Positions 1 to 10,682 are shown, numbered from the stretch's first letter. The stretch is 64,000 nucleotides of DNA from Pararge aegeria (GCF_905163445.1 NC_053197.1:12710001-12774000); one strand, 5' to 3'. The notes: generated by a model not told the origin, from the sequence alone. A program made the numbers and translations.

Positions 1-938
1 CGTGGAGCTTTGCTATTAGAGGTAATATTTCATATGAGGAATTCCGAATTTGACCGCTGGAAATGCCCAGACTTAATTGCTACGTCACTGAATAGGAAAT
101 TAATTTTCATATTTGATGATTTTGAGTTATTACCGTTAGAGAACTCAACACACCTTTGTAAAGTTTCCTTTGTTAAAATGCACTATATATTATCTCAATG
201 ATTGAATCAATGTTTGGGAAGGCACTGGCCCCTAAGATACGGGATTTCCTAGTTTAGGGGTAAGGATTCCAAAGATTGATTGTACTGAGTTTTTCTAATA
301 AATATTTTCTATTTCTATTTTACTTACTATTATATATAACTATTATATGATTAAGTAAGTTCTGATAGCCCTAATTGTTGCCAACCACCGATAGGAGAAT
401 GCACTACAAGAAGAAGAACTATACGTACTAGAAAGAGTAGAAGGTAAATATAAAACAATATCTAGTGTTCATAAGTAAATAGTTCATAAGTTTTTGAATA
501 ACGGTAAATACAAGTAATAAAAAATTCACTGTATCTTTTTGTCAAAACTAAAGATGAGATAGTACAAAACGCCACAGTCTAAAAAAAATATAGAAGATTA
601 AGTGTCGAATTATTTTTGTTATAACCATCACAAAGTGACTTATAAAACTCAGCAGCTACCTAGTCAGAGAAGTTAATTACTAAGCTCTTTATACTTAATG
701 GTATAAATAGCATTTCACCCTATTATCGTCCGATTGCTGGGCACACAGGCCTCATAATATGACAGACGGTTTTAGAGTCATACATCACGCTACTCCAATA
801 CGGGTTGGTGAACTTTATCGATTATTATATCATGTATAATATGTTAGTAATATCTAATAACAAGGATGCTCACTGAAGCATCTTTAGTTTCCTCCAAATT
901 GTGGAGGAACAAATCAATTCTGTCTGAGTACCTACCCG
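1..938. other. Intronic DNA, nothing recognised
   Basis: AT-rich sequence left of the MITE. A 63-codon frame at 10-201 shows no family features. No sign of the next IP3K exon was seen here on the minus strand. Confidence 0.5.
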
Positions 939-1107
939 CAGGGAGATTACGTATCTCGCGACAGGTTTGCGACAGGCAAAAATCTTGCAATCACTGCTGT
1001 CAAACGTCACTTTTGTTTATTTATTGTATGGAAAAGTGACGTTTGACAGCAGTGATTGCAAGATTTACGCCTGTCGCATTGCTGTCGCGAGATACGTAAT
1101 CACCCTG
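939..1107. mobile_element. 169-bp foldback MITE, copy 1
   Basis: A near-perfect inverted repeat. The outer ends read CAGGGAGATTACG and CGTAATCACCCTG, the inner arms contain CAATCACTGCTGTCAAACG, and an AT-rich loop (TTTATTTATTGTATG) lies near 1016-1030. The same element, same length, is at 58968-59136. There is no open reading frame. The superfamily is uncertain because no convincing target duplication is visible at this copy. Confidence 0.8.
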
Positions 1108-2061
1108 AGGATCTCAGGACCTTGTAATTATTAGTGAAACATTCTGACTGGACTTACGATGTAGTTATAAGCTTAACCTATTACAAATAAACGTGGTACA
1201 ACGCCAATATATTTATGCGGTGATTTTTGGTTTTGTAACACTATAACTGAGAGCACCTTTCGACTTATATTCTAATTCTTATTAATAAATACTTCGAGAA
1301 AACTTAGTTCTTATTAAACTTAGTTCGAGAATTTTATATTCGTGTCAGTATGACCGATCTGTATTGGCTGTATCTGTTGTAGGCTGCGTGGGGCGGTAGC
1401 GTAACCGACGGAATCGGTTGATCTTATTCTGTTTATTTCTTATTACATCTTTTTAGTTTTTTCGTTCATTATCATCATTGAAATCAACAAACGGCTGTTT
1501 TTTATTTTATATTTTTCTTATTTTAGCTTTTTAATTGATTTATGGAGAGCTCAATCTAGCAGCCGCAGGGTAAAACGCTACTGCTCACATGTATGATGTA
1601 ACTATAATTTTCTGCAATGCATGATCATGCATGATCCAACGGTCATATCAATTCTTTCCGCGGTTAACCATATAAGTAAGGGTTTTATGTTTATAATAAC
1701 TTTGCAAAGGATACATTATAACATAACAACATTATGTAAGACTTGGCTTATTAAGTATTGTAGCTAATTACGTCGTGCATTATTATAAACAAGCGGTTCA
1801 CCGTGACTACGTTCTCGTACAACTTCTAAGTGTATGTAAAAAGCCGAAACAAACTTTTAAACTAAGACCCACCGCGTCATATCGCCCGCCTGTTGTTGAC
1901 TCTTAAGGTTCGTTACGTACTTCTAATTAGCCTGAAACCATCATCAAAAATTGGGCTCTAAATAAACTGGTTCGAAGTAGGAGTAGCTTTATGAAATTCT
2001 ATGATATAAAATGAACATTAAGCTTAATCCAATTCAATATTAATATTTTAGAAGTTATAGT

Positions 2062-2104
<43 letters not shown>

Positions 2105-2183
2105 TATATTTGTTACTACTATTACTACAAAAAAGATCTAATCAGAAGTTTAAAAGAAGTACCTAAAATAAATTTTTTCTTAC
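1108..2183. other. Intronic DNA with a (TG)n tract
   Basis: AT-rich, no gene seen. It contains a roughly 19-unit TG microsatellite at about 2063-2101, just beyond the donor of the kinase exon, and a short ATGCATGATCATGCAT-like palindromic patch near 1616-1632. Confidence 0.6.
2063..2101. repeat. (TG)n microsatellite
   Basis: Uninterrupted alternating TG, about 19 units, ending before TTTGTATATT. Confidence 0.95.
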
Positions 2184-2363
2184 CTTAAAACACCTTTCCT
2201 CTTGTGGGCTTAGCTTCTTAAGAATGGTACCCTGGTCCGGGCCGGCCTTGAAGTTGCCCTGATGTCCTGCGAGCTGGACCCACGGGTACCTCTGCTTCTT
2301 GTACGTTTGGAAGAACGGCGTCCATTGCACTATGTTTCTTAGCTTTCTCCATCTTTCTGATTG
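2184..2363 (-). CDS. IP3K: Inositol 1,4,5-trisphosphate 3-kinase, internal exon (calmodulin-binding and N-terminal kinase segment)
   Basis: IP3 3-kinase phosphorylates Ins(1,4,5)P3 to Ins(1,3,4,5)P4 in the cytosol, ending IP3-driven calcium release. This 60-codon exon is open throughout in one frame. Residues 1-25 hold a basic, Trp-containing helix (R-W-R-K-L-R-N-I-V-Q-W-T-P-F), which matches the calmodulin-binding region of animal IP3Ks. Residues 27-50 hold Y-P-W-V-Q-L-A-G-H-Q-G-N-F-K-A-G and then T-I-L-K-K, the family signature at the start of the ATP-binding lobe, followed by E-E-R-C. The acceptor is a pyrimidine run then CAG before the exon (upstream of 2363). The donor is AAG|GTAAG at 2184. 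Both junctions are phase 0. The catalytic remainder must lie left of position 1. The family call rests on recognised motifs and is strong. Which paralogue it is cannot be decided. Confidence 0.93.
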
Positions 2364-2544
2364 CTGGAATGAAAGCAGAGGATTTATTTCAGTAATTTAT
2401 ATTTTATATGCTGCGTAGGATCGCTGTTATAGCAGACACCAGAGCCTCCAATCATATGATGATGGAGGGCACTGAGAAAGGGTTTTAGTGGCCAGAAATC
2501 CGACTTAACCAGGCTATCTTTATTGACATGCGAGTGACCCTGCT

Positions 2545-2940
2545 TAATGTTTTCAGAGTCCAACGCTGTCCGTTTGATTCCCACGAGTGCAAAATATTAG
2601 TGTGATAAACAATCAATGTTTTTCAGTGTCCCAGACACTGTTTCTTAAATATTCATCAGTTATAAAAGATATTAAACTTAGATTTTCGTGGTTAATTAAC
2701 ATTTCTTAAATATAGTTCAACGGTAGTTCCCGTCCCGTCCGTCGATGGGGTCCCGTCGTGGCCAGGATCCGTGCAACTGGGTCGAAATATCCACAAATCC
2801 AAAAATAGTATCGTGGTATGTACCCGTTAAACTATATTTAAGAAATATTCATCAGTAATCTTAGTACCCATAACACAGGCTACGCTTACTTTGTGGCTCG
2901 ATGGCGATTTGTGTACCTATTGTCGTAATATATACGAGTA
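2545..2940 (+). repeat. SINE type B, degenerate, split by a Penelope-like tail
   Basis: Fragments of the type-B SINE flank an insertion. On the left, GATTCCCAC then TTTTTCAGTGTC. On the right, ATTCATCAGTAATCTTAGTA, then CATAACACAGGCTACGCTTA, then GGCGATTTGTGT and TCGTAATATA. Compare the full copies at 13363 and 50636. Confidence 0.7.
2661..2842 (+). mobile_element. Penelope-like 3' tail insertion (182 bp) with 14-bp target duplication
   Basis: The insertion is bounded by direct repeats AAATATTCATCAGT at 2647-2660 and 2843-2856. It contains TGCAACTGGGTCGAAATATC and TATCGTGGTATGTACC, which match the tail of the Penelope-like fragment at 56165-56545 (opposite strand). Inverted sequences ATTTCTTAAATATAGTT (from 2701) and AACTATATTTAAGAAAT (to 2846) border the tail. 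Confidence 0.65.
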
Positions 2941-3249
2941 TCATTCATTAACAGCCTATAGCCGACAGTGCCTTTTTTTTATTTATTTTTTATACAGAGA
3001 AAATGCCCTTGACCTGCTATTGGGTTCTTAAGTATAAAGTGGTAAAAATACAATTCAATACTCAATACGTATCTTAAATGCAATAAGTATTTGCTATCTA
3101 TAGGTTACAATTTTGTCGGTAATTAATTGTGTAGTAAATTACTATAGGCGATGTCTGTGTGTGTGTGCGTGTGCGTGACTTTCTGTCAGTCAGTCAGTCA
3201 GGCAGAGATGAGCGGTGTTAAATATACGGGGCCCCCTTTCGCGCGGGGC

Positions 3250-3545
3250 CCGTAGCATTTGCTACTCTTGCTAGTGGTTAATCCGGCACTGATAGCAATC
3301 CACTGCTGGGCTGAACGCCTCACCCAACGGGAGGGTTTGCCCATTATCGCCAAGCTGGGCAGACGCAGTGGCGTGCACAGGGTTTTTGTCCAGAGTATGC
3401 ATAAAGAAGGAAGACGGCATAAAATTGAAAAATCCTTCCTCTTTATGATTTATTCAAAAGTTTTAGGGTATGAAGTGCTTTTGTGCTTTTATGAAGTGCA
3501 CGCCATTGGGCAGACGGGTTGTTGGTAGCAGTAAATTGTAGTAGT
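3250..3545. repeat. Dispersed repeat type D, split by a hAT-like MITE
   Basis: Contains CCACTGCTGGGCTGAACGCC, CCAACGGGAGGGTTTGCCCA, then after the MITE GGGCAGACGGGTTGTTGGTA. Relatives lie at 30668-31112 and 53255-53460. The 89-codon frame here (3259-3528) is a by-product of repeat sequence. Confidence 0.7.
3366..3508. mobile_element. hAT-like MITE, 143 bp, with 8-bp target duplication
   Basis: The termini are CAGTGGCGTGCAC and GAAGTGCACGCCATTG. It is flanked by the 8-bp direct repeat GGCAGACG at 3358-3365 and 3509-3516. CAGTGGCG ends with an 8-bp duplication are typical of hAT elements. It has no transposase. Confidence 0.85.
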
Positions 3546-3549
3546 ACTT

Positions 3550-5400
3550 AGTACCATAGTACAAACGAGGATGTCCGTTCTCAGTTATATTCCCTTGGTG
3601 CTTCGTATTTTTTCAGGAGATTTTTAAATAAAGGAAAATAATGTACAAACTAATTGCGTCTGTGGTTGCAATTAGCTTACTAAAAGATCTCAATAATTGC
3701 GACGCTTTTATTTAATTTGTAATGGTAATATAAATACTTAGTTGTAATAGCTGTGTAACTGGTTCAACTTCGACTTTTAGGCGTCGGTCACGGGGTCGGA
3801 TGTTAATAATCGTTTTCGGTAATAATAAATTAGCAAAAACCAGTTCAATGGGAATTTCTGGTTAGGAACTGATGTGCCAACTGGTAATACTAGAAATAGT
3901 TTCCTGCGCAAAAATGTAAAATTCCTAACGAGTTTTATGATCCCTGAACACACTGTTAGCTTGCTAGAACTTAATCGCTAATCAAATACTGCAAAAAGTT
4001 AAGTGTATGGAATATTTAAACTGCAGATACGGGGGTCCCAGTGACAAAATTTCTTAGTCAATTAAAGAAAAATAAATCATAGTAAAAGAGCGCCGACCCC
4101 AAACATTGGAGCAGAGATAAGATCTAAGTTAATTCATCCTATGAGTGGAGGAGAGGCCTGACCAACGGGACAGTGGGATATAGAGTTCAAGTTACATAGG
4201 CCCGTCAACCCACAATAGAACAGCGTGGTGGGCTTAAAATCAATAAACATCTCCTATGAAATCTGTGCCATGCTGGCATTAGTTTAAATACTCATGATTA
4301 TGTTCATTTGTTTAAAAAAGAAAGTCGTACGTGGCGTTTTGTTCTAGTTTCTATAATCAGGCATAATAATATCTGTGTTTTTTTACATGCACTAATAGAT
4401 CTTTCAGAGCACGCTCTGTTGGCAAGTTTCGTTTCAATACCGGAACCACAGATTAAAGATTTGAGCATCCTAAAAAGATGTTGAATTTACAGTCAGTGGT
4501 CAACTGACGAAAAAAGTTTTTTATAAATCTCAAACAGTTTCTCGCAGATATCGCGTAGGAACATAGAACTAGCACGACACTGAAAACAAATGGCCGTGAT
4601 TATAAGGTGAAGGTCTTTTTCGAAACAAGGGCAAAAAGCGGAAAAAACATAGACAAAGTTACGTAACATTGCCAGAGACGCAGCGAGCAATAAATACTTA
4701 AATATTAATTTTCATCAATGACTAGTGACGTGCATAGTAAATAACCTCGAAAACTATCCAATTTAGTATTATTTCCTCAATAAAAATACATGCATTTTTG
4801 CAGAAATTAAATAATAAAAAAATATAGTATAATAGTAATCGTTAAACAGGAGTCATAAATCAGGATTTTCCGCTGCCATTTGCTTTCCAATTTTCCCAAC
4901 AGATTCAGTTATAATGATAATATCTGGTAGGTAGTACGATAATTCATCGCAATTTATTAAACAAGTCTTCTCGTTGCCCATATCGTACGTTACAACGTGT
5001 TTTCTTGTTTTGGTTTAATTAAGCATATTCTTTAAGATCTTTGTCAAACCTCCTTGGGAGTAATTAAACAAACAAAAAAAGTAGTAAAAAATAATGAATG
5101 TAGACCTAGACCTAGCATAGTATTTTGTTTCATTGATTGAACGATCGATAATCAAACATTAAAATCATTTCTGAGATAAAAAAAACTATTTTGTGATTCA
5201 TAAATCGACACAAAGTACTTATTATTCAAATATTGTGGTTATTTTTTTAAGACGGTTGCTTTTTTATCTGTGGATAGACGGGTGAACGCATGAAATATGG
5301 CACACCGTTAGAACATATCCTGGGTTCTAATCGCTCGGTAAAACAAAAAAACTATATGAGGACAAAATCGCAAGAGAAAATATCAAAACAATAATGATAG
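3550..5400. other. Intronic DNA, repeat-poor
   Basis: AT-rich with no SINE, LINE or coding signal recognised. It lies between the kinase exon and the candidate alternative first exon and would be the short isoform's intron. Confidence 0.5.
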
Positions 5401-5412
5401 ACATAAACAAAC

Positions 5413-5505
5413 CTTCTTAGTTTTTAAAACGTAGACACAGTACACTACATCCACAAAGTCGTTGATACGGAAGCAAATATCACCGGAATACATTTTTAAA
5501 TACAT
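5413..5505 (-). CDS. Candidate alternative first coding exon of the IP3 3-kinase (short isoform)
   Basis: This is a 31-codon frame beginning AAAATG at 5505-5503, with an in-frame TAG three codons upstream, so the start is defined. The peptide begins M-Y-L-K-M-Y-S-G-D-I-C and ends V-L-K-T-K-K. The middle is hydrophobic (V-D-V-V-Y-C-V-Y-V-L). If not spliced, it stops after about 40 codons. The best donor is AAG|GTTTGT after 5413, in phase 0, exactly what the acceptor at 2363 needs; +3 T makes it weaker than consensus. The exon sits about 3 kb upstream of the kinase exon and directly downstream of a promoter-like block. The peptide matches nothing I know. The case rests on promoter, start context and splice phase together. 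It could be a chance frame. Confidence 0.55.
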
Positions 5506-5688
5506 TTTACACTATTCCAAAATCAACAAATCAAGTTTTTCTTTTGAAACACTTCACAGTTCACACTGAACAACACAAAATTCAAATGTGGAGACACAAT
5601 AAATTTATATCAACCGCCAAGATGTGAAACAAAGTTCGAAATTCAAATTTCCGAGTTGTGCAAAAGGTCCAACCCTCTGTAATACACT
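5506..5688 (-). other. Candidate 5' leader of the short IP3K transcript
   Basis: About 183 nt lie between the initiator-like TCAGTG (A at 5688) and the ATG at 5505. The stretch carries no recognisable repeat. A second initiator-like TTCAGTG (A at 5567) lies within it, but the nearest TATAAA (5602-5609) is about 42 bp upstream of that site, which is too far, so the outer start is preferred. Confidence 0.45.
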
Positions 5689-5838
5689 GAGCAACAGATC
5701 GGCCTCATCGCCAATATAAACCGTATAAACGTATATAATCTGTACTGACTCAGTAGGCAGTTAGGCGGAACCGCAGTGCGTGACGTCAATGCAGTGCGAC
5801 CTAAGCAGAATTGCACGATTGGTGGAATACCGGATTGG
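5689..5838 (-). promoter_or_regulatory. Candidate alternative promoter with TATA, AP-1, CRE and two CCAAT boxes
   Basis: Read on the minus strand: CCAAT at 5838-5834 and 5822-5818; a perfect CRE palindrome TGACGTCA at 5781-5788; an AP-1 type TGACTCA (+ strand) at 5746-5752; and TTTATATT at 5720-5713, whose TATATT begins 30 bp before the A of the TCAGTG initiator at 5688. The order and spacing are those of a TATA-containing, cAMP/calcium-responsive RNA polymerase II promoter. The block is free of recognisable SINE or LINE sequence although repeats surround it. Promoter activity is inferred. Confidence 0.55.
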
Positions 5839-5869
5839 CCCGTTTATTGAGTTCCAATTACGAAAAATA

Positions 5870-7830
5870 GGTGTAGTAAGGCTATATTGTCTTAGAAAAA
5901 TAGTCTAAGTACCATCTACGCTATCATTTTTGACTAATATAATTAGGACTACTTAACATCTGTTTATAAATATTTCTAAAACAGTTTATTTTAGGAAGGC
6001 ACATCATATTTTTAGCACAAATTAGTACCAAGTACACGATCAAATCTGATAATAGCTATAAAAATACCTAGCAAAACAATTCGGTATGTACCTATAAGTA
6101 AGTGTCACATATTTTTATGACGTATCCATGACGTTTCACATAGTAAATACATCATACATAAAGGAAAAATGTTTTTAATATTATTATATCAATTTACTGG
6201 AATTTACTATTAAATGACGGTGTAGGTATAATCGAATAATACTCGAAACAGTTTTTATTCGTATAATCTTTTCTTGAAAGTTTAATTGAACTGGCGTCCT
6301 TTTACTTTTGTGTCGGTAATTATTTCAACTACGGCGTCGGCGTTTGTTTTGAACGATAAATTTAAAAAGTCTATATAAAATGGGCAGATTTACGGCGAGT
6401 TTTCATAGTGTTAAGCAGAGAGGAGAAGAGATAAGCGGCGCAACGAGAAGTTTTTTCCACCAATATTGGAGATGTGAGCTGTCTAAAGCGGGATAATCCT
6501 GTCTCTGACAACAGATTAGCGTACTCGGTCATTCACACATCCTCGCTGAGCTTACCCATAGAAAAATAAGTTATTTGCAGCCTGCTTGAATAGTGGCCAC
6601 CGAAGTCAAGCGACTAGGAGATGTGGAAATAACGATATTTTTTTGGTTATTTACAAAACAACTCATCTTCTCTCTACTTTCCGTTTATTGAAATAGGGCC
6701 TAGGCTATTCTTCGATCTTAGATTCCGAAACTGTGTATCTATACACGTGCGTTTTTTTCACCAAATCCACCTATTATTTTCATAAGCTTAGCAGTTGATG
6801 AAAACGCGTTCAACGAGAGATGCGTGCTGAGGACCAAGGTTTGTAATTAATTGGTGGGAACTGCCAAATAGTATCGCAGCCTAGCTTTGACCTCGCTTAG
6901 CTGCTTAACAAACTTCGGTTGGAAAGCAACCTAACGCCACTATAAGTAAAAACTGACTCAATTATTAAGAGTGATATGATGTTATCCCATGATACGATAC
7001 ACCGCAGAGCTAGGAAATTAGCGCGGTACCGACACTAACTGACAGGCTGTTGCCACTTTTTTTTACTCCAGTTGATTGACGCCATTTCGGCGCTGTAAGT
7101 TGTAAAGATATAACACGAGTGTCCAAGGAACTAAAACTTGAATTGTTACTATTAACTCTGTAATATTAGTTCGACAGTTAAAGTTATACCACATATGGCG
7201 TTTCAACTGGGAACATTAAAGCTGTCATTTTGCCAGTCTAGTGTTTATAAAATACCTAATACAGGTCAGTGGGTCCCATTTAATATTTTTCGTTGGAGCA
7301 TCGTCGACGGTCTAAACTCTAATTCCCTATTTTCTATAAAATAAAAGGCCTGGAACTAAGCATGATGATTATAACAATAAACTAATGTCGGGTAATGAGA
7401 ATGACATACAATTTATTAACCTTAGGTGTTTCCCGCTAGAAGTTGTACTTGTCATGCTTAAAATTATTTTATTTTTTAGAATTGTGACTCTTATAATTCT
7501 TTAACAAGGAAAACCTGTGAATGAATCTATAATTCATTATTATTTAACCAACATAGGTATAATTTCGTCAGACTTTTTACGTTGGTATGCCTAAGGTTGC
7601 TTTTCCAACAGATATATTGTGTTATCGCACTTCGCGCATTAGAACCAGAATATTAGAATACCTACTATGTTTTACAAAAATACTGGTCTTTAATAGTTTT
7701 TAAAAAAAGCTCCGAAAACCATATACCTCTCTTTCATATTTAAGACACCAAAGCACATTTTATGTAAAATAATAAAATAAAAATATTTTATATGGGTATT
7801 TTGTCGTAATTTTTACGCATAAAGTATCCA
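5870..7830. other. Repeat-poor DNA upstream of the candidate alternative promoter
   Basis: No gene or recognised repeat. It would contain proximal regulatory sequence if the promoter at 5689-5838 is real. Confidence 0.45.
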
Positions 7831-7839
7831 TTTTCAGTA

Positions 7840-8175
7840 GTTGTCTTGAAAATATCTCTTAAAAAGTTTAAAGTTTGTATTAACCTTAAGCTTATAGAAA
7901 AGTCCTATTATAGTATTAAGGACTACGTAATCGATAAAAAAGCTTGAGTGTGAATTATTGCTCTAACCAGGTTGCTCTTTTAATAATTTTAAATGACAAT
8001 GTGAGATGGTGAAAACAAAATAAGTATGTTGTTTGCTACTTCTTAGACCAGGACGCGTTTGGAACCCTCGTAGCTTTAGTTTTAAGTTTACGAATATGGT
8101 TATCACCATCATCTCAATACCCTATAATTCTTATGCATCAAAAGTGTCATCTATGGCTTGACTTTGACTTAGTCA
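7840..8175 (+). repeat. LINE 3' end, family L2 (Jockey/CR1-like)
   Basis: About 335 bp that closely match 17528-17885. A short decayed frame reads L-I-E-K-S-Y-Y-S-I-K-D-Y-V-I-D-K-K-A then stop, typical of the C terminus of insect LINE ORF2. A 3' UTR with TAGCTTTAGTTTTAAGTTTA follows, and the end is TGACTTTGACTTAG. Confidence 0.7.
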
Positions 8176-8640
8176 GTTTGAGACAAGGTGGTGTGGTTTG
8201 CGTCAGGCATTTTCTCTATATAAAAAAGGGATCTATGACTAAGGTGGCCGCGTGGCTAATATAATATTCTGTTACAACATTTAGGATGACGCGCGTGAAA
8301 TAGCGAGTACTTCATAGTGAACCTTCTATTAGCTGTCAAGTACTCAGTGCCTTTGGACTCTTGACGTCATCGTATTCAGTGTCAAATATGTCTTGATGCA
8401 CTTATTGAGAAATGCTGCGTTATATCGATGATCGATGACTTTGTCCTCGAAAGTATATGATTGTAAAATTACGCTTAAGATAAAAACAACAAGCATATCA
8501 TTTTATGTTGATGATGATTGACATAACTGAACTTTCGAGAAGAGTCCCTTGCCATTAGGTTTATATTGCAATATACACATACAGTTTATATTGTAAATAA
8601 CAAAAAATAAAGCAGTTGTTGCATCCGAGTAATAAGTTTT

Positions 8641-8975
8641 CTTTGGTTGTTTGTGATTTGTTTCAATAAAGATTTTCAAAAAATATCTATTAGAAAATTA
8701 GATATTTTTTCGCCGAGCAGGCCAAGAGGCGTTAATATGAAAAGCTGGATAGCAGCTTCATTTTTGTGCCCTTTGGAGTACTTTGGGACCGTGGGGTCCG
8801 CAGGCAAGAGCTCTTTTCAAAGAATTATCGAAAAGGATTATCGAGTCTACCGGTGATCCTAGAGCGAGCAGTTACTTGGCCAACGAATTAGTTTGGCCAT
8901 CCAAAGGTGCAGTGCTACCAGCATCTTAGGAACTGTGTCTCGCTGCGGTGGTTCGAGGACGTTTAAGATTTTATT
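8641..8975 (+). pseudogene. Decayed non-LTR retrotransposon C-terminal fragment
   Basis: Three overlapping frames together recall the C terminus seen in LINE-associated proteins: C-P-L-E-Y-F-G-T-V-G-S-A-G-K, then I-I-E-S-T-G-D-P-R-A-S-S-Y-L, then L-G-Q-R-I-S-L-A-I-Q-R-C-S-A-T-S-I-L-G-T. They lie in different frames, so at least two frameshifts are needed. It is dead. The element family is uncertain. Confidence 0.5.
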
Positions 8976-10387
8976 TAGTTTTAAATAGTTTATTTGAGGT
9001 TATATTTATAAAATAATTACACTTAATTGCATTATAACATATAGAAAATTTCTCCGTTTAATAATAAAGCTATATCGAGCTAAGATCTAGTTCTATTCTG
9101 CTGATTGCCAAGTTCAATCTTAAGCCTACATATAGCTATATTTGAGGACCGGTTCTTAGCACGATGTCAGTTTGTTACGGGCCTTAGAACCAGACCACCA
9201 TGCATGAGTCATGACTCATGACGCGTAAACTGTAAAGACGCGTAACAATTCCAACTAAACACATAATTTTGCTTAGAACGTCTTTTCTTGACCTGACACT
9301 GACTAATTCATTATTGTGATGGAAATGATTTTCCTCGTTCGGCCTTTTTTAATGATTTCGATATCACACAATTACGAGTTATAATTAACTCTGTGTACCT
9401 ACTTTTATGGTGTAAGATTGATGACTAAGGATCAATCAGTTTTCCTTGTTCCAAAAGCCAGATACGCAGATGCAAATAATAGGATAATAAATGTTTTTTG
9501 AGGCTTTAGTTAATTTGTCAACTTCTTTCATTGAAACTTTCATCCCTTAGTTTAATATCCCTTAGCAATATAGCTTTTGTAAGTTTCACCCTTAAAATGT
9601 GAAATGTAAAAAAGTTATACAGCCTATTTCCTCAAAAATAAACAGAAAGATTTTTCAGAGATCAAACAAATAAACTTTAAAGCTTTATCATCAGCAGAGA
9701 TGCAAAGTTTTCACCCATTTATTGGCTGATGTCGAATTGATGAAAAAAAAAATAAGTATATTTTGTTTTCTTAACAATTCAGTAGCATACCCTCTCGAGT
9801 AGGTCCCAGTAAAATTTAGTTTAGTAAACTTTAGTGCGTTTTTTTACCTTGCAGTAGAATAGTAGAATATAAAGGAATTTTATATTTTAAAAAGACCTTA
9901 TGGAAGCTCATTTATTACGTTATTCAATTTATATATAGTTATCCAAATTCACAGCGCGACTTAATTTCGTTGAACTCTTTTCCATCAGAGCGAAGCTAAG
10001 TTAATAAGATCTTGATCGATTTTTCTTCCTCGGAACTGTTCCAATCCTCAATACATTCAAGCCATGACCTGCCTGAGTAGGTATCCGCGAATCCTCTGCC
10101 AGTATGAGTGCTTGCTGCAATGCCTTCTTGTCTACCCAAAGTCAGTCTGTTCGGATATCAAAATCAGAAGACTTAGATACGTAGTACAATGTCTATTATA
10201 AAAAGAGAGGTTTTTGACGAGTCAAAGTAAAGCAAATTATTTTCTGCCTACGTACTTGGTTGCATCCGTGACTCACAAAGCTTGCTGTGCCGAGACTCGT
10301 CACTCACGTAAAATTAATTGATATCACCCTTCTTTATCTACCTTCTCGTATAATTAAAGACTTTAAAAACAAAATATTAGTAGGTTT
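8976..10387. other. Intronic DNA, no gene recognised
   Basis: AT-rich. The AP-1 palindrome at 9203 is the only notable site. Confidence 0.45.
9203..9220. promoter_or_regulatory. 18-bp perfect palindrome with two overlapping AP-1 sites
   Basis: CATGAGTCATGACTCATG is its own reverse complement and contains TGAGTCA and TGACTCA back to back. It is a candidate bZIP site about 3.5 kb upstream of the alternative promoter. Function is inferred only. Confidence 0.35.
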
Positions 10388-10682
10388 ACTCATTACCGGC
10401 CTACTACCGGGCACGGATCTCCTCTCCGAATGAGTAGGGTTTAGGCCATAGTCCACCACGCTGGCCAAGTGCGGATTGGTAGACTGCACCCACCAGAACG
10501 TAATGGGGAACTCTCAGGCATGCAGGTTTCTGCACGATGTTTTTCTGCACCGTTAAAGCAAGTGATATTTTAATATCTTAAATTAAAAACGCACATTACT
10601 CTAAAAAGTTAAAGTTGCGTAGCGGGGATCGAACTCGGTCACTCCGAAAGGGAGGCCGAAACTCTAACCACTAAGCTCTTAA
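10388..10682 (-). repeat. SINE type A (tRNA-derived)
   Basis: Read on the minus strand it has a tRNA-like head with the B-box GAGTTCGATCCCCGC, then the body CTGCATGCCTGAGAGTTCCC, then a CCGGTAATGAG tail. This is the commonest repeat in the window, resembling the HaSE/Metulj-type SINEs of Lepidoptera (name from memory). Confidence 0.85.

Noticed and set aside
3259..3528. 89-codon frame
   Set aside because: It spans repeat D and a hAT-like MITE with clear target duplications.
5562..5609. Alternative transcription start at TTCAGTG (5567) with TATAAA at 5602-5609
   Set aside because: Spacing of about 42 bp is too long for TATA-directed initiation; the outer start has exact 30-bp spacing.
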